From: Oscillatoriales cyanobacterium CG2_30_40_61 | Lineage (GTDB): Bacteria > Cyanobacteriota > Cyanobacteriia > Cyanobacteriales > Microcoleaceae | Length of the DNA stretch: 64,000 bases | Direction: 5' to 3' | Assembly (NCBI GenBank): GCA_001873365.1 | Contig: MNYZ01000100.1 | Coordinates: forward strand, 1-64,000 | Shown here: in pieces, positions 26,404-34,704 of the stretch | Numbering within the stretch: the stretch's first letter is position 1 | Layout of the letters: every line of letters starts with the position of its first letter | Notes under the pieces: generated by a model | Seen by the model: only the letters and a program-made list of their open reading frames with translations | Databases searched by the model: none | Told to the model about the DNA's origin: nothing | Made by a program: the position numbers and the translations under genes

Positions 26404-26599
26404 CTCAGTATTTGAGTTCGGGGTTTATCCCTGGCTGCAACTGGCGATCGCCATCTCGTCAGAAGCCAGAAAAACTTTATTTAGTCTATTGAGAATAATT
26501 TTTATTTAAGGTATCCTAGTCAATATAGGTTCACCGATCAAAGTCTAGGGCTTGATCCGTGGGCTGGTTTGTCCCCGTGATTAAAAATAAAGTTCAATC

Positions 26600-27211
26600 A
26601 TGTCAACCCATTCATTAAATATGGAATTCAATCTCACTGGAACGATCCAAAATGTTGAGATTAAAGATGGAAAACCTAAAGTAATTACCCTGATTACTTC
26701 TTTAGGATTATTATTGATTAAAATTTCCAAACAAGCCAGAATCATCGGAATTTCTGATTTAGCCCCGGGTGATCAAGTCAAGGTTACAGGTCAGAAAAAA
26801 CAAGATTTTAAAACCGGAAAAATTAAGTTAAAAGCGACACGGGTGTTTTCAACTTCGGAACCAATATCAACCCTAACCCGATCCTATTCCATATCGGAAA
26901 AAACTGATCAAGATCATGAAATCTCCTCAGATGTTATTACTTTTAAACCTCCACAACTATCTCCAGTTAAACCAGCAAAAATCCTAATTTGTCAAAAATC
27001 CGATTGTCGTAAACGGGGGAGCGATCAGGTTTGTTCGTTATTACAAAAAGAGTTAGCCCAACGGGGACTAGAAGAGCGAGTGACTATTCAAAAAACAGGA
27101 TGTTTGAAAAAATGTAAGTCTGGCCCTAATATTGTGATGTTACCGGATAAAACCCATTACAATAAAGTTGAATCAAAACAAATTCCAGTATTAATTGATA
27201 AACATTTTTAA
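26600..27211 (+). CDS. 2Fe-2S thioredoxin-like ferredoxin protein with OB-like N-terminal domain
   Basis: The C-terminal 80 residues (from about 124) are a thioredoxin-like [2Fe-2S] ferredoxin of the NuoE/Shethna type. The ligands are Cys in ICQKSDCRKRGSDQVC and the later CLKKC. The N-terminal 95 residues (LTGTIQNVEIKDGKPKVITL ... GDQVKVTGQKKQDFKTGKIK) look like a small beta-barrel/OB-like domain. Known proteins of this kind carry one electron pair carrier of unclear partner. Redox sensing or electron transfer is likely; the partner is unknown. A terminator follows. Confidence 0.75.
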   Translation: MSTHSLNMEFNLTGTIQNVEIKDGKPKVITLITSLGLLLIKISKQARIIGISDLAPGDQVKVTGQKKQDFKTGKIKLKATRVFSTSEPISTLTRSYSISEKTDQDHEISSDVITFKPPQLSPVKPAKILICQKSDCRKRGSDQVCSLLQKELAQRGLEERVTIQKTGCLKKCKSGPNIVMLPDKTHYNKVESKQIPVLIDKHF

Positions 27212-27227
27212 GATAATTCAAGAAACG

Positions 27228-27261
27228 GTTAAACTTCTGATTTTTTCAGAAACCTTTTTTG
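27228..27261 (+). terminator. intrinsic terminator after the ferredoxin gene
   Basis: TTCTGA/TCAGAA with a T-rich loop (about 27236-27252), extended by GGT/ACC pairs across a bulge, is followed by TTTTTT. Confidence 0.6.
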
Positions 27262-27310
27262 CGGGATAATTTCAGAACGATTAATAAGTTAAACTAATAA
27301 ATTGCAGCTA

Positions 27311-27648
27311 TTTGTTTTAAATTTTAAAAGAATCAAGGAAAAATCGGATTTTTTATTGAAAATTGGTTGCAATTACTTGACGAAACCATGGGCTTTGAGC
27401 TATACTGGAAAAAACTCTCCCAAGGGCTTATTGTGACTATAGGCAAAAATAACAGTTGAAACCCTGAAAAATCGTTGAAGATTGAGAAGATTTAAGCGGT
27501 TTATTGCCACTGCGACGCACGAGTTTTTTAGAGAGAATGGCAAGTAACGAGTAGAGGTATTGACAAAATTGACAATTTATGTATAGGGCAGAAAATCAAC
27601 TTTGACCAAAAATTAAGAATTGGGTTGCCTGTGTGTCCCAAGTGGTGA
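27311..27648 (+). repeat. 338-bp direct repeat, copy 1, carrying a promoter
   Basis: This copy is collinear with 28366-28703 (offset 1055, no indels, about a dozen substitutions). It holds the sigma-70-like pair TTGACG (27377-27382) and TATACT (27401-27406) with an 18-bp spacer, and a second possible pair TTGACA (27560-27565) with TATAGG (27582-27587). It ends 80 bp before the unknown 173-residue gene, so it can act as that gene's promoter and leader. Confidence 0.85.
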
Positions 27649-27728
27649 AAAGAAACGTTAATCTTGCTTGTTCTTCTCCTATAATTTGGAAATTAACCAG
27701 TTATTCAAAAGTAGAATAGGAGATGACG

Positions 27729-28250
27729 ATGCCAGCAGAAATTAAGATTAAACTTTCAGCAATTAAGTTTCTGCCTCAGTCCCAGGGAGTTAACCAGTCT
27801 AATCCTAAGGAACAAAGACGTGGAGAAGAACGGGAGTATCTTCAGGGTATCTTTGCCGGGTCAGATGAAGATGCGAAGGGAATTGCGAGAGTTTGGTTTT
27901 GTTCCAATCAAGAACTTAAACTAGCCTGGAAGCTTTCTCAAGAAGGCATGGGTGTTCTCGTTGTTGGAGATGACAAGGAGATGGACTTTGACAAGAAAAC
28001 TATTGGTTTAAAAAATGCGCGAATTGCTCGTTTTGATGCGAATGGAAAGTTTGAGCTTACAATTCCAGGCCAATCAGAACCTGAGATCCTAGAAGGAAAT
28101 CCAAAAGATCTAGTAATCCTAACAGTAGTTGGTCGTATCGTGTTGATTCGACCCTCTATGTCAACTTCCGGTGGTTCTGGTCGCCAATCAGGTCTTAGAC
28201 AAAGGCACGTTTTACCAAAACAACAACAAGAAAACCAAACACCTAGTTGA
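27729..28250 (+). CDS. unknown protein between two copies of a 338-bp repeat
   Basis: A 173-residue soluble protein. ATG 27729 is preferred because AGGAG ends 6 nt before it; the ATG at 27723 directly abuts it. The N-terminal part has PAEIKIKLSAIKFLPQ, the middle is a mixed alpha/beta segment (ARVWFCSNQELKLAWKLSQE, GVLVVGDDKEMDF), and the tail is Ser/Gly/Gln/Arg-rich and probably disordered. I do not recognise the family. The gene and its leader lie exactly between the repeat copies. Confidence 0.6.
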   Translation: MPAEIKIKLSAIKFLPQSQGVNQSNPKEQRRGEEREYLQGIFAGSDEDAKGIARVWFCSNQELKLAWKLSQEGMGVLVVGDDKEMDFDKKTIGLKNARIARFDANGKFELTIPGQSEPEILEGNPKDLVILTVVGRIVLIRPSMSTSGGSGRQSGLRQRHVLPKQQQENQTPS

Positions 28251-28365
28251 AAGAAATAGGGTTTCTACATCAGAATTTATATTTCATCTTCAACATTTCA
28301 GGAGAAACCCGGTTTCTGTAAGCGACAAACAACTTTATATTAAATATTGTTATTAGTACAGTATT

Positions 28366-28703
28366 TTTGTTTTAAATTTTAAAAGAATCAAGGAAAAATT
28401 GGATTTTTTATTGAAAATTGGTTGCAATTACTTGACGAAACCATAGGCTTTGAGCTATACTGGAAAAAACTCTCCCAAGGGCTTATTGTGACTATAGGCA
28501 AAAATAACAGTTGAAACCCTGAAAAATCGTTGAAGATTGAGAAAAATTAAGCGGTTTATTGCTGCTGCGACGCACGAGTTTTTTTGAGAGAATGGCAAGT
28601 AACGAGTAGAGGTATTGACAAAATCGACAATTTGTGCATAGACAAGAAAATCAACTTTGACCAAAAATTAAGAATTGGGTTGCCTGTGTGTCCCAAGTGG
28701 TGA
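28366..28703 (+). repeat. 338-bp direct repeat, copy 2, upstream of transketolase
   Basis: This copy ends 109 bp before tkt. The TTGACG/TATACT promoter is conserved (28432-28437 and 28456-28461), giving tkt a leader of about 345 nt. The second promoter-like pair is degraded here (CATAGA instead of TATAGG). The 28251-28365 part before it contains GAAACCGGTTTC-type repeat pieces. Confidence 0.85.
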
Positions 28704-28812
28704 GATGATTGTGATGCGGTCTAAGGGTAATTCCAGAGCGACTTATGGCATAGAATCTATTCTATACAATCCGCGCTCACGCACTCACTAAAGTTTACAG
28801 ATAACAATAATT

Positions 28813-30819
28813 ATGGTTGTTGCAGCCCAATCACTTGAAGAACTTTGCATTAATTCGATTCGCTTCCTAGCCATTGATGCGGTAGAAAAAGCCAAATCCG
28901 GCCACCCCGGACTCCCCATGGGTGCCGCGCCCATGGCCTTTGTGTTGTGGGATCGGTTTATGCGGTTCAATCCCAAAAATCCTAAATGGTATAACCGCGA
29001 TCGCTTCGTCCTATCCGCAGGTCATGGCTGTATGTTGCAGTATGCCCTGCTTTATTTAACGGGATATGATAGCGTCACTTTAGATGATATTAAACAATTC
29101 CGTCAGTGGGGTTCTCGGACTCCTGGCCACCCGGAAAACTTTGAAACTGCTGGTGTGGAAGTCACCACTGGCCCCCTGGGTCAAGGGATTGCTAATGGCG
29201 TTGGGTTAGCGATGGCCGAAGCTCACATGGCGGCGACCTTCAATAAACCGGATGCGACCCTGGTAGACCACTATACTTATGTGATCCTGGGTGATGGTTG
29301 TAATATGGAAGGGGTTTCCGGTGAAGCCTGTTCCTTAGCTGGACATCTGGGACTGGGTAAATTAATTGCCCTGTATGACGATAACCATATTTCCATTGAT
29401 GGAAATACCGAGATTTCCTTTACTGAAGATGTGAGCAAACGGTTTGAAGCCTATGGCTGGCACGTTCTGCACGTTGAAAATGGGAATACCGACTTAGATG
29501 GTATCGCCGACGCCATTGCTCAAGCCAAGGCTGTAACGGATAAACCCACTTTTATTAAAGTCACCACCATCATTGGTTACGGTTCTCCTAATAAACAAAA
29601 TACCGCCGGAGTTCACGGGGCTGCTTTAGGTACGGATGAAGTTGCCGCGACTCGGAAAAACCTGGGTTGGAACTATGAACCCTTTGAAATTCCTGCTGAT
29701 GCCTTAGCCCATACCCGCAAAGCCGTTGAACGTGGGGCTAATCTGGAAACCGAATGGAATAAAATTTGGGAAGATTATAAAGCCAAATATCCCCAAGAAG
29801 CCGGGGAATTTGAACGCCGCATCAGTGGAAAACTCCCCGAAGGTTGGGAAAAAGCCCTGCCAACATTCACTCCCGCAGAAAAAGGCAAAGCCACTCGCCA
29901 ATATTCTGAAGGATGTTTGAATGCCTTGGCTCCGGCTATTCCCGAATTAATTGGGGGTTCGGCGGACTTAACCCACTCTAACCTAACGGAGATCAAGGGT
30001 TTTGGTAATTTCCAAAAAGGACAATATCAAAATCGTAACCTGCGTTTCGGTGTTCGGGAACACGGAATGGGGGCAATTTGTAATGGGATTGGCTTGCATG
30101 GTTCGGGGTTAGTTCCCTATTGTGCCACCTTCCTAGTCTTTGCTGACTATATGCGGGCGGCGATTCGTTTAGCTGCCTTGTCGCAAATTGGTGTGATCTA
30201 TGTGATGACCCATGACTCCATCGCCCTTGGGGAAGATGGCCCCACTCACCAACCGGTGGAAACCATTGCCTCCTTGCGGGTGATTCCTAACTTGTTGGTA
30301 ATGCGTCCGGCTGATGGTAACGAAACCTCTGGTGCTTATAAAATCGCCGTGGAAAACCGTCATCGTCCCACATTAATAGCTTTAACTCGCCAAGCCTTAC
30401 CGAATTTGAACGGAAGTTCGATTGATGTGGTCGGCAAAGGAGCCTATGTTCTGTCGGACAGTGACGGAACTCCCGATTTAATTCTGATCGGAACTGGAAG
30501 CGAAGTGTCTCTGTGTGTGGAAGCAGCCGAAAAATTAACCCAGGCTGGGAAAAAAGTTCGGGTGGTTTCTATGCCCTGTTGGGAACTGTTTGAAGAACAA
30601 GATGCTGCTTATAAAGAATCTGTGTTACCGAAAGCTGTGACCAAACGTCTGGCCGTGGAAGCTGGTTGCAGTTTCGGTTGGCAACGTTATACCGGAAGTG
30701 AAGGCGACAGCATCAGCATTGATACCTTTGGTGCTTCGGCTCCAGGTGGTGTGTTGATGGAGAAATTCGGCTTCACCGTTGATAATGTTGTAGCTAAAGC
30801 GAAAGCGTTATTAGGTTAA
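28813..30819 (+). CDS. tkt: transketolase
   Basis: Thiamine-diphosphate enzyme of the Calvin cycle and pentose phosphate pathway, moving two-carbon units between sugar phosphates. The 668 residues fit the family. Visible marks are [16 protein letters not shown] at the N-terminus, the ThDP motif [13 protein letters not shown], the pyrimidine domain [16 protein letters not shown] and [17 protein letters not shown], and the C-terminal domain [16 protein letters not shown]. In cyanobacteria it is an essential carbon-fixation enzyme. Its promoter appears to lie in the 338-bp repeat upstream. Confidence 0.97.
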   Translation: MVVAAQSLEELCINSIRFLAIDAVEKAKSGHPGLPMGAAPMAFVLWDRFMRFNPKNPKWYNRDRFVLSAGHGCMLQYALLYLTGYDSVTLDDIKQFRQWGSRTPGHPENFETAGVEVTTGPLGQGIANGVGLAMAEAHMAATFNKPDATLVDHYTYVILGDGCNMEGVSGEACSLAGHLGLGKLIALYDDNHISIDGNTEISFTEDVSKRFEAYGWHVLHVENGNTDLDGIADAIAQAKAVTDKPTFIKVTTIIGYGSPNKQNTAGVHGAALGTDEVAATRKNLGWNYEPFEIPADALAHTRKAVERGANLETEWNKIWEDYKAKYPQEAGEFERRISGKLPEGWEKALPTFTPAEKGKATRQYSEGCLNALAPAIPELIGGSADLTHSNLTEIKGFGNFQKGQYQNRNLRFGVREHGMGAICNGIGLHGSGLVPYCATFLVFADYMRAAIRLAALSQIGVIYVMTHDSIALGEDGPTHQPVETIASLRVIPNLLVMRPADGNETSGAYKIAVENRHRPTLIALTRQALPNLNGSSIDVVGKGAYVLSDSDGTPDLILIGTGSEVSLCVEAAEKLTQAGKKVRVVSMPCWELFEEQDAAYKESVLPKAVTKRLAVEAGCSFGWQRYTGSEGDSISIDTFGASAPGGVLMEKFGFTVDNVVAKAKALLG

Positions 30820-30838
30820 ATCGGTCGTTAATTTGATT

Positions 30839-30870
30839 AAAAAGGTGGGCTAGACCTGCCTTTTTAATTT
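30839..30870 (+). terminator. intrinsic terminator of tkt
   Basis: AAAAAGG/CCTTTTT (30839-30845 and 30859-30865), extended by wobble and G-C pairs, ends in a T-rich run 20 bp after the stop. Confidence 0.8.
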
Positions 30871-30936
30871 TGTGAGGTTGAAAAAGGGATCAGGGTCTAG
30901 CCTAATTTAACCACAAAGACACAAAGACACAAAGAA

Positions 30937-32115
30937 ATGAATTTAAGGAAAATTTTCCCTTTTTCGGAATCTTCTGTTAGCCATTGGTCAAGGTCAGCCC
31001 GATGGTTACGATGGATAACCTTTCTTTGGTTATTTGTTGGCTTAATTGTGATGTTTTCTGCCTCCTATCCTATTGCTTATGCGGAACAGGGAGATGGATT
31101 ATATTATTTTAAACGTCAATTAATTTGGACAGCCGTAGGTTTAGTTGGGTTTAGTTTTATTGTTCAATCTTCCCTGAGATTTTGGTTAAAAATTGCCCAA
31201 TGGGGGGTTTTAATTGTTCTGGGATTGTTATTTCTAACTTTGGTTCCCGGGTTGGGAACTACTATTAATGGAGCTACTCGTTGGATTTCTATTGGGCCGA
31301 TTCCGATTCAACCTTCGGAGTTAATGAAGCCTTTTTTGGTCTTACAAAGTGCTCGTTTTTTTGGCAATTGGTATCGTTTAAATTGGCAAATTCGGTTAAT
31401 TTGGTTAGGAATTTTTGGGATAGTTTTATTATCTATTCTTACCCAACCAAACCTTAGTACCACTGCCCTTTGTGGGATGACTCTTTGGTTAGTTGCTGCT
31501 TCGGCGGGACTGCCTTTTTCCTATTTGGGAGGAACGGCTTTAGGTGGGGTATTTTTAGCTATTTTAAGTGTGACTATTAAAGAATATCAAAGACGGCGAA
31601 TTTTATCTTTTTTAAATCCTTGGTCTGATCCGATGGGAGACGGATATCAGTTGGTTCAAAGTCTTTTGGCGGTGGGTTCCGGTGGATTTTGGGGCACGGG
31701 ATTAGGTTTATCTCACCAAAAATTATATTATTTACCGATTCAATATAGTGATTTTATTTTCTCGGTTTATGCGGAGGAATTTGGCTTTATTGGGGGAATA
31801 TTATTGTTATTATTGTTAGCAACCTATGGAACTTTAGCCCTACAAGTGGCGATGAAAGCTCGACAAATTGAACATCAATTAATTGCAATCGGGGTGATGG
31901 TAGTGATGGTGGGACAATCCTTATTAAATATTGGGGTAGCAACGGGGGTTTTACCCACAACGGGTTTACCTTTACCTCTATTTAGTTATGGGGGAAGTTC
32001 GATGATTGCTAGTTTAGCTTTAGCGGGGTTATTGATTCGGGTTGCTAGAGAAGAAAACCAAGCCCAGGTAATTTCTTTAGCTGATCATCGGTCAACCCAA
32101 AGCCCTAGTCGCTAA
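30937..32115 (+). CDS. ftsW: FtsW/RodA-family glycosyltransferase
   Basis: An integral membrane protein with about ten helices that polymerises lipid II into septal peptidoglycan. Marks include FSASYPIAYAEQGDGLYYFK, GATRWISIGPIPIQPSELMK and SDFIFSVYAEEFGFIGG followed by TTGLPLPLFSYGGSS. Length 392 is normal. FtsW rather than RodA is chosen by overall look and is not certain. It stands alone behind tkt, about 115 bp downstream. Confidence 0.9.
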   Translation: MNLRKIFPFSESSVSHWSRSARWLRWITFLWLFVGLIVMFSASYPIAYAEQGDGLYYFKRQLIWTAVGLVGFSFIVQSSLRFWLKIAQWGVLIVLGLLFLTLVPGLGTTINGATRWISIGPIPIQPSELMKPFLVLQSARFFGNWYRLNWQIRLIWLGIFGIVLLSILTQPNLSTTALCGMTLWLVAASAGLPFSYLGGTALGGVFLAILSVTIKEYQRRRILSFLNPWSDPMGDGYQLVQSLLAVGSGGFWGTGLGLSHQKLYYLPIQYSDFIFSVYAEEFGFIGGILLLLLLATYGTLALQVAMKARQIEHQLIAIGVMVVMVGQSLLNIGVATGVLPTTGLPLPLFSYGGSSMIASLALAGLLIRVAREENQAQVISLADHRSTQSPSR

Positions 32116-32129
32116 ATTGGGCGATCGCT

Positions 32130-32281
32130 AATCCGTAGAAACTGGGTTTTTGCCAGAACTTATTTTACTAATATAAACCTTAATTCAAAAACCCGGTTTC
32201 TTTTTAATCCGTAGAAACCGGGTTTTTGCCAGAACTTATTTTACTAATATAAACCTTAATTCAAAAACCCGGTTTCTTTTT
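32130..32281. repeat. two tandem 76-bp units with AAACCGGGTTT hairpins
   Basis: Copies 32130-32205 and 32206-32281 differ at one visible base. Each contains GAAACCGGGTTTTTGCC and the inverse arm AAACCCGGTTTC. They lie between ftsW and the histidine kinase stop and may work as a shared terminator, since both arms meet in hairpins. Confidence 0.8.
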
Positions 32282-32283
32282 AG

Positions 32284-33801
32284 TTAAGAACAGGTCATAG
32301 AATCTAAGCAGCAATTTAGGGATGGGGGGGAATAAAATTGAATCGGAATTGTGATTGTAAATTCGGTTCCCTTTCCAAATTCAGATTGAAATGATAAGAT
32401 TCCTTCGTGATAATCTTCAACAATTTCACGGCTAATAAATAGTCCAAGTCCCGTACCTTTTCCGATGGGTTTTGTTGTAAAAAACTGTTCAAATAGCTTT
32501 ATTTTTACATCGGAATCCATTCCTAACCCATTATCGGTAATTTTTACCCTAACTCTATCGGGTTGGATCAGTTCTGTTTTAATATGAATTAGGGGAGTTT
32601 CCTGACCATTTTCCCATTTTTCTGTCGCTTCTTCCAAAGCATCAATAGCATTACCTAAAAGATTCATAAACACTTGATTAATTTTACCTCCATAACATTC
32701 AACTAAAGGCAAATTTCCATAGTCTTTTTGAATCACAATTTCCGGGCGATTAGATTTTGCCTTTAACCGACTTTTTAAAATTAATAATGTACTTTCTAAC
32801 CCTTCATGTAAATTAATCGGTTTGACTGTTAATTCATCTTTTCGTGAAAAATTTCTCAGGGATCGAGAAATCTCAAAAATCCGATCCGCAGATATTTTTA
32901 CGGATTTGAAAACTTCCGGTAAATCATCAATTAGAAATTCCAAACTCACCCCTTGCATATAGGCTTGAATTTCTGCAATAGGTTGAGGACATTGTTGTTG
33001 ATACAATCGCAGGACATAAATTAAATCTTGAATATAGTTATCAATACAATTAATATTTCCATAAATACAGTTAACAGGATTATTAATTTCATGGGCTAAA
33101 CTGGCAATTAGTTGACCTAAAGAAGCCATTTTTTCCTGATGAAACATTTGGGCTTGGGTTTCTTTGAGTTGTTTTAAGGTATGGGATAACTGTTGGGCTT
33201 GAGCATAGGCGATCGCACTGGTTTCACAGCTTTTTTTGTACAAGGAAATTTGCTGATTTTCTAGTTCTAATTGTTCTGCTTCGCTTTCAAGCTGATATTG
33301 ACTGACCACAGCATCTAAAGCATCTAATAATTGACCGGAAGCCGATCTTAAAATTAAATTCAGATCCAAATTATCCATTCCTAAATTCTGATCTGGTGTA
33401 TTTAATAAAGATTTGGCCGCCGCCATATAATCACGAACCTGTTGATCCAGATTATAGGGAGGTAAATAATATATTTTATGAATTTCTGGGGATAGGGTAG
33501 ATTTTAAACTATGATTAAACTGACCTAAAATCAACATTCGATGAGATTTCTCAAAACTGTGAAGATTCTCTTGTAAAATCCTGATAATTTCCTCTCTTTC
33601 TGCTAAACTTCTATGATTAATTAACCTCAAGCAAAATAAAGCAATTCGTTGAGATAACATTCGCTGACGACCACTGAGATTAATGATCGCTGCACTAATA
33701 TTTTGAACCGCATGAATTTGATCAAGATTAAAATAATCATCAAGCTTAATCATAGCCGACCTTTCCCTACTTGCTAATAATTGATTATGTCCTTGAATCA
33801 A
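32284..33801 (-). CDS. soluble sensor histidine kinase with PilJ-type N-terminal domain
   Basis: A 505-residue kinase. The N-terminal half has the PilJ/NarX-like ISGRQRMLSQRIALFCLRLI motif (about 40-60), repeated helical parts and a coiled coil. The H-box ASLAHEINNPVNCIYG is near 235-250; the ATPase domain has QVFMNLLGNAIDAL, ITDNGLGMD and GKGTGLGLFISREIVEDY. No transmembrane segment is seen, so it senses inside the cell. No response regulator lies nearby, so it is an orphan kinase. Confidence 0.9.
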   Translation of the reverse strand: MIQGHNQLLASRERSAMIKLDDYFNLDQIHAVQNISAAIINLSGRQRMLSQRIALFCLRLINHRSLAEREEIIRILQENLHSFEKSHRMLILGQFNHSLKSTLSPEIHKIYYLPPYNLDQQVRDYMAAAKSLLNTPDQNLGMDNLDLNLILRSASGQLLDALDAVVSQYQLESEAEQLELENQQISLYKKSCETSAIAYAQAQQLSHTLKQLKETQAQMFHQEKMASLGQLIASLAHEINNPVNCIYGNINCIDNYIQDLIYVLRLYQQQCPQPIAEIQAYMQGVSLEFLIDDLPEVFKSVKISADRIFEISRSLRNFSRKDELTVKPINLHEGLESTLLILKSRLKAKSNRPEIVIQKDYGNLPLVECYGGKINQVFMNLLGNAIDALEEATEKWENGQETPLIHIKTELIQPDRVRVKITDNGLGMDSDVKIKLFEQFFTTKPIGKGTGLGLFISREIVEDYHEGILSFQSEFGKGTEFTITIPIQFYSPPSLNCCLDSMTCS

Positions 33802-33990
33802 TCAACAAAGACTAATCCTGATTCCCTATATCTCAATTGTCTAAACTTATTGATTTATTATTTGTATCGATTATTACACTAGGCTAGAGGAGATTTATCT
33901 CCCATAAAATTAAAATAGGGTTGAGAACAATAGCTAGAGACGAGTTGTTAACGCCACTACTACTATTCCCAACCCTATTAAAAGTCAAAT

Positions 33991-34091
33991 AGGGCTTACG
34001 CAAAGAAACCGGGTTTCTAGGAAAAATATGAAGGTTTTTCGCTAGATATCCAAGAAGAAACCCGGTTTCTGACATCGCGTGCGTAAGTCCG
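33991..34091. mobile_element. MITE-like element, second copy
   Basis: Ends AGGGCTTACGCA and TGCGTAAGTCC with inner GAAACCGGGTTTC/GAAACCCGGTTTC arms. A 63-codon open frame on the minus strand crosses it and is not a gene. Confidence 0.65.
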
Positions 34092-34114
34092 GTTAAATTG
34101 GTTTTAGCTGGAGG

Positions 34115-34429
34115 TTAGGGTTTTTTGATTTCCCGGGCAATATTCCGATACATATCCATACTACTATCGGCCCGACGGCGTTCAGTCTTGCTGGATGATT
34201 CCTCAGCCACAGGATTAGAAGCAGTTGAACTGGAACTCTTTGCTGTTTTTGTTGTAGATTTGGGAGCTTCAACTTTAACGGGGAAGGTCTTTTTCACCGG
34301 AGCCATATCCTTGAATCGATCTGCATCCCCCAGACCTTGGGCCGTACTACCATCGAGATAGAAACCACTTCCGGTTTCTTTCTGGGGTTTAGAATCCCCT
34401 TTTTTACCAAACAAACCAAATAATGCCAT
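34115..34429 (-). CDS. small unknown protein with disordered middle
   Basis: A 104-residue protein starting MALFGLFGKKGDSKPQKETG, with a Lys/Ser/Thr-rich, probably disordered middle and a short conserved-looking end RRADSSMDMYRNIAREIKKP. It has no signal peptide, membrane helix or known domain. The ordered ends and typical cyanobacterial MALFGLFGK-type start make it a likely real gene. Confidence 0.6.
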   Translation of the reverse strand: MALFGLFGKKGDSKPQKETGSGFYLDGSTAQGLGDADRFKDMAPVKKTFPVKVEAPKSTTKTAKSSSSTASNPVAEESSSKTERRRADSSMDMYRNIAREIKKP

Positions 34430-34507
34430 CTGACCCTCCCGCTAATTTGAGTTGCGAATCATTTTAAGTTTTATAACATTTTATCAGAAATTGTCTTTAA
34501 TTTTTAT

Positions 34508-34670
34508 AGGACTTACCCAGGTCGCCCGATGAACCGGGTTTTTTAGAAAATATCTGGGTCACAACGAAGTATTTTCGCCAAAAAAACCCGATAAACCGGG
34601 TTTTTTAGATAATATGTGGGTCACAAAGAAGTATTTTGGGAAAAAAACCCGGTTTCTGTGCGTAAGTCCT
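34508..34670. mobile_element. MITE-like element, third and longest copy
   Basis: AGGACTTAC at 34508 and GTGCGTAAGTCCT ending at 34670 form the ends. Two internal copies of a unit near AAACCGGGTTTTTTAGA and GTGGGTCACAA-type sequence make it about 55 bp longer than the copy at 17580. TTTTAT flanks both sides. Confidence 0.65.
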
Positions 34671-34704
34671 GTTTTATTTGTTTTAGCTAAAGTCCAACAA
34701 CAAA

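Noticed and set aside
27540-27560. Short frame MASNE in the 338-bp repeat
   Set aside because: Five codons without a good binding site; more likely part of a leader RNA.
33884-34075. 63-codon open frame
   Set aside because: It runs through a MITE-like repeat and has no ribosome binding site.
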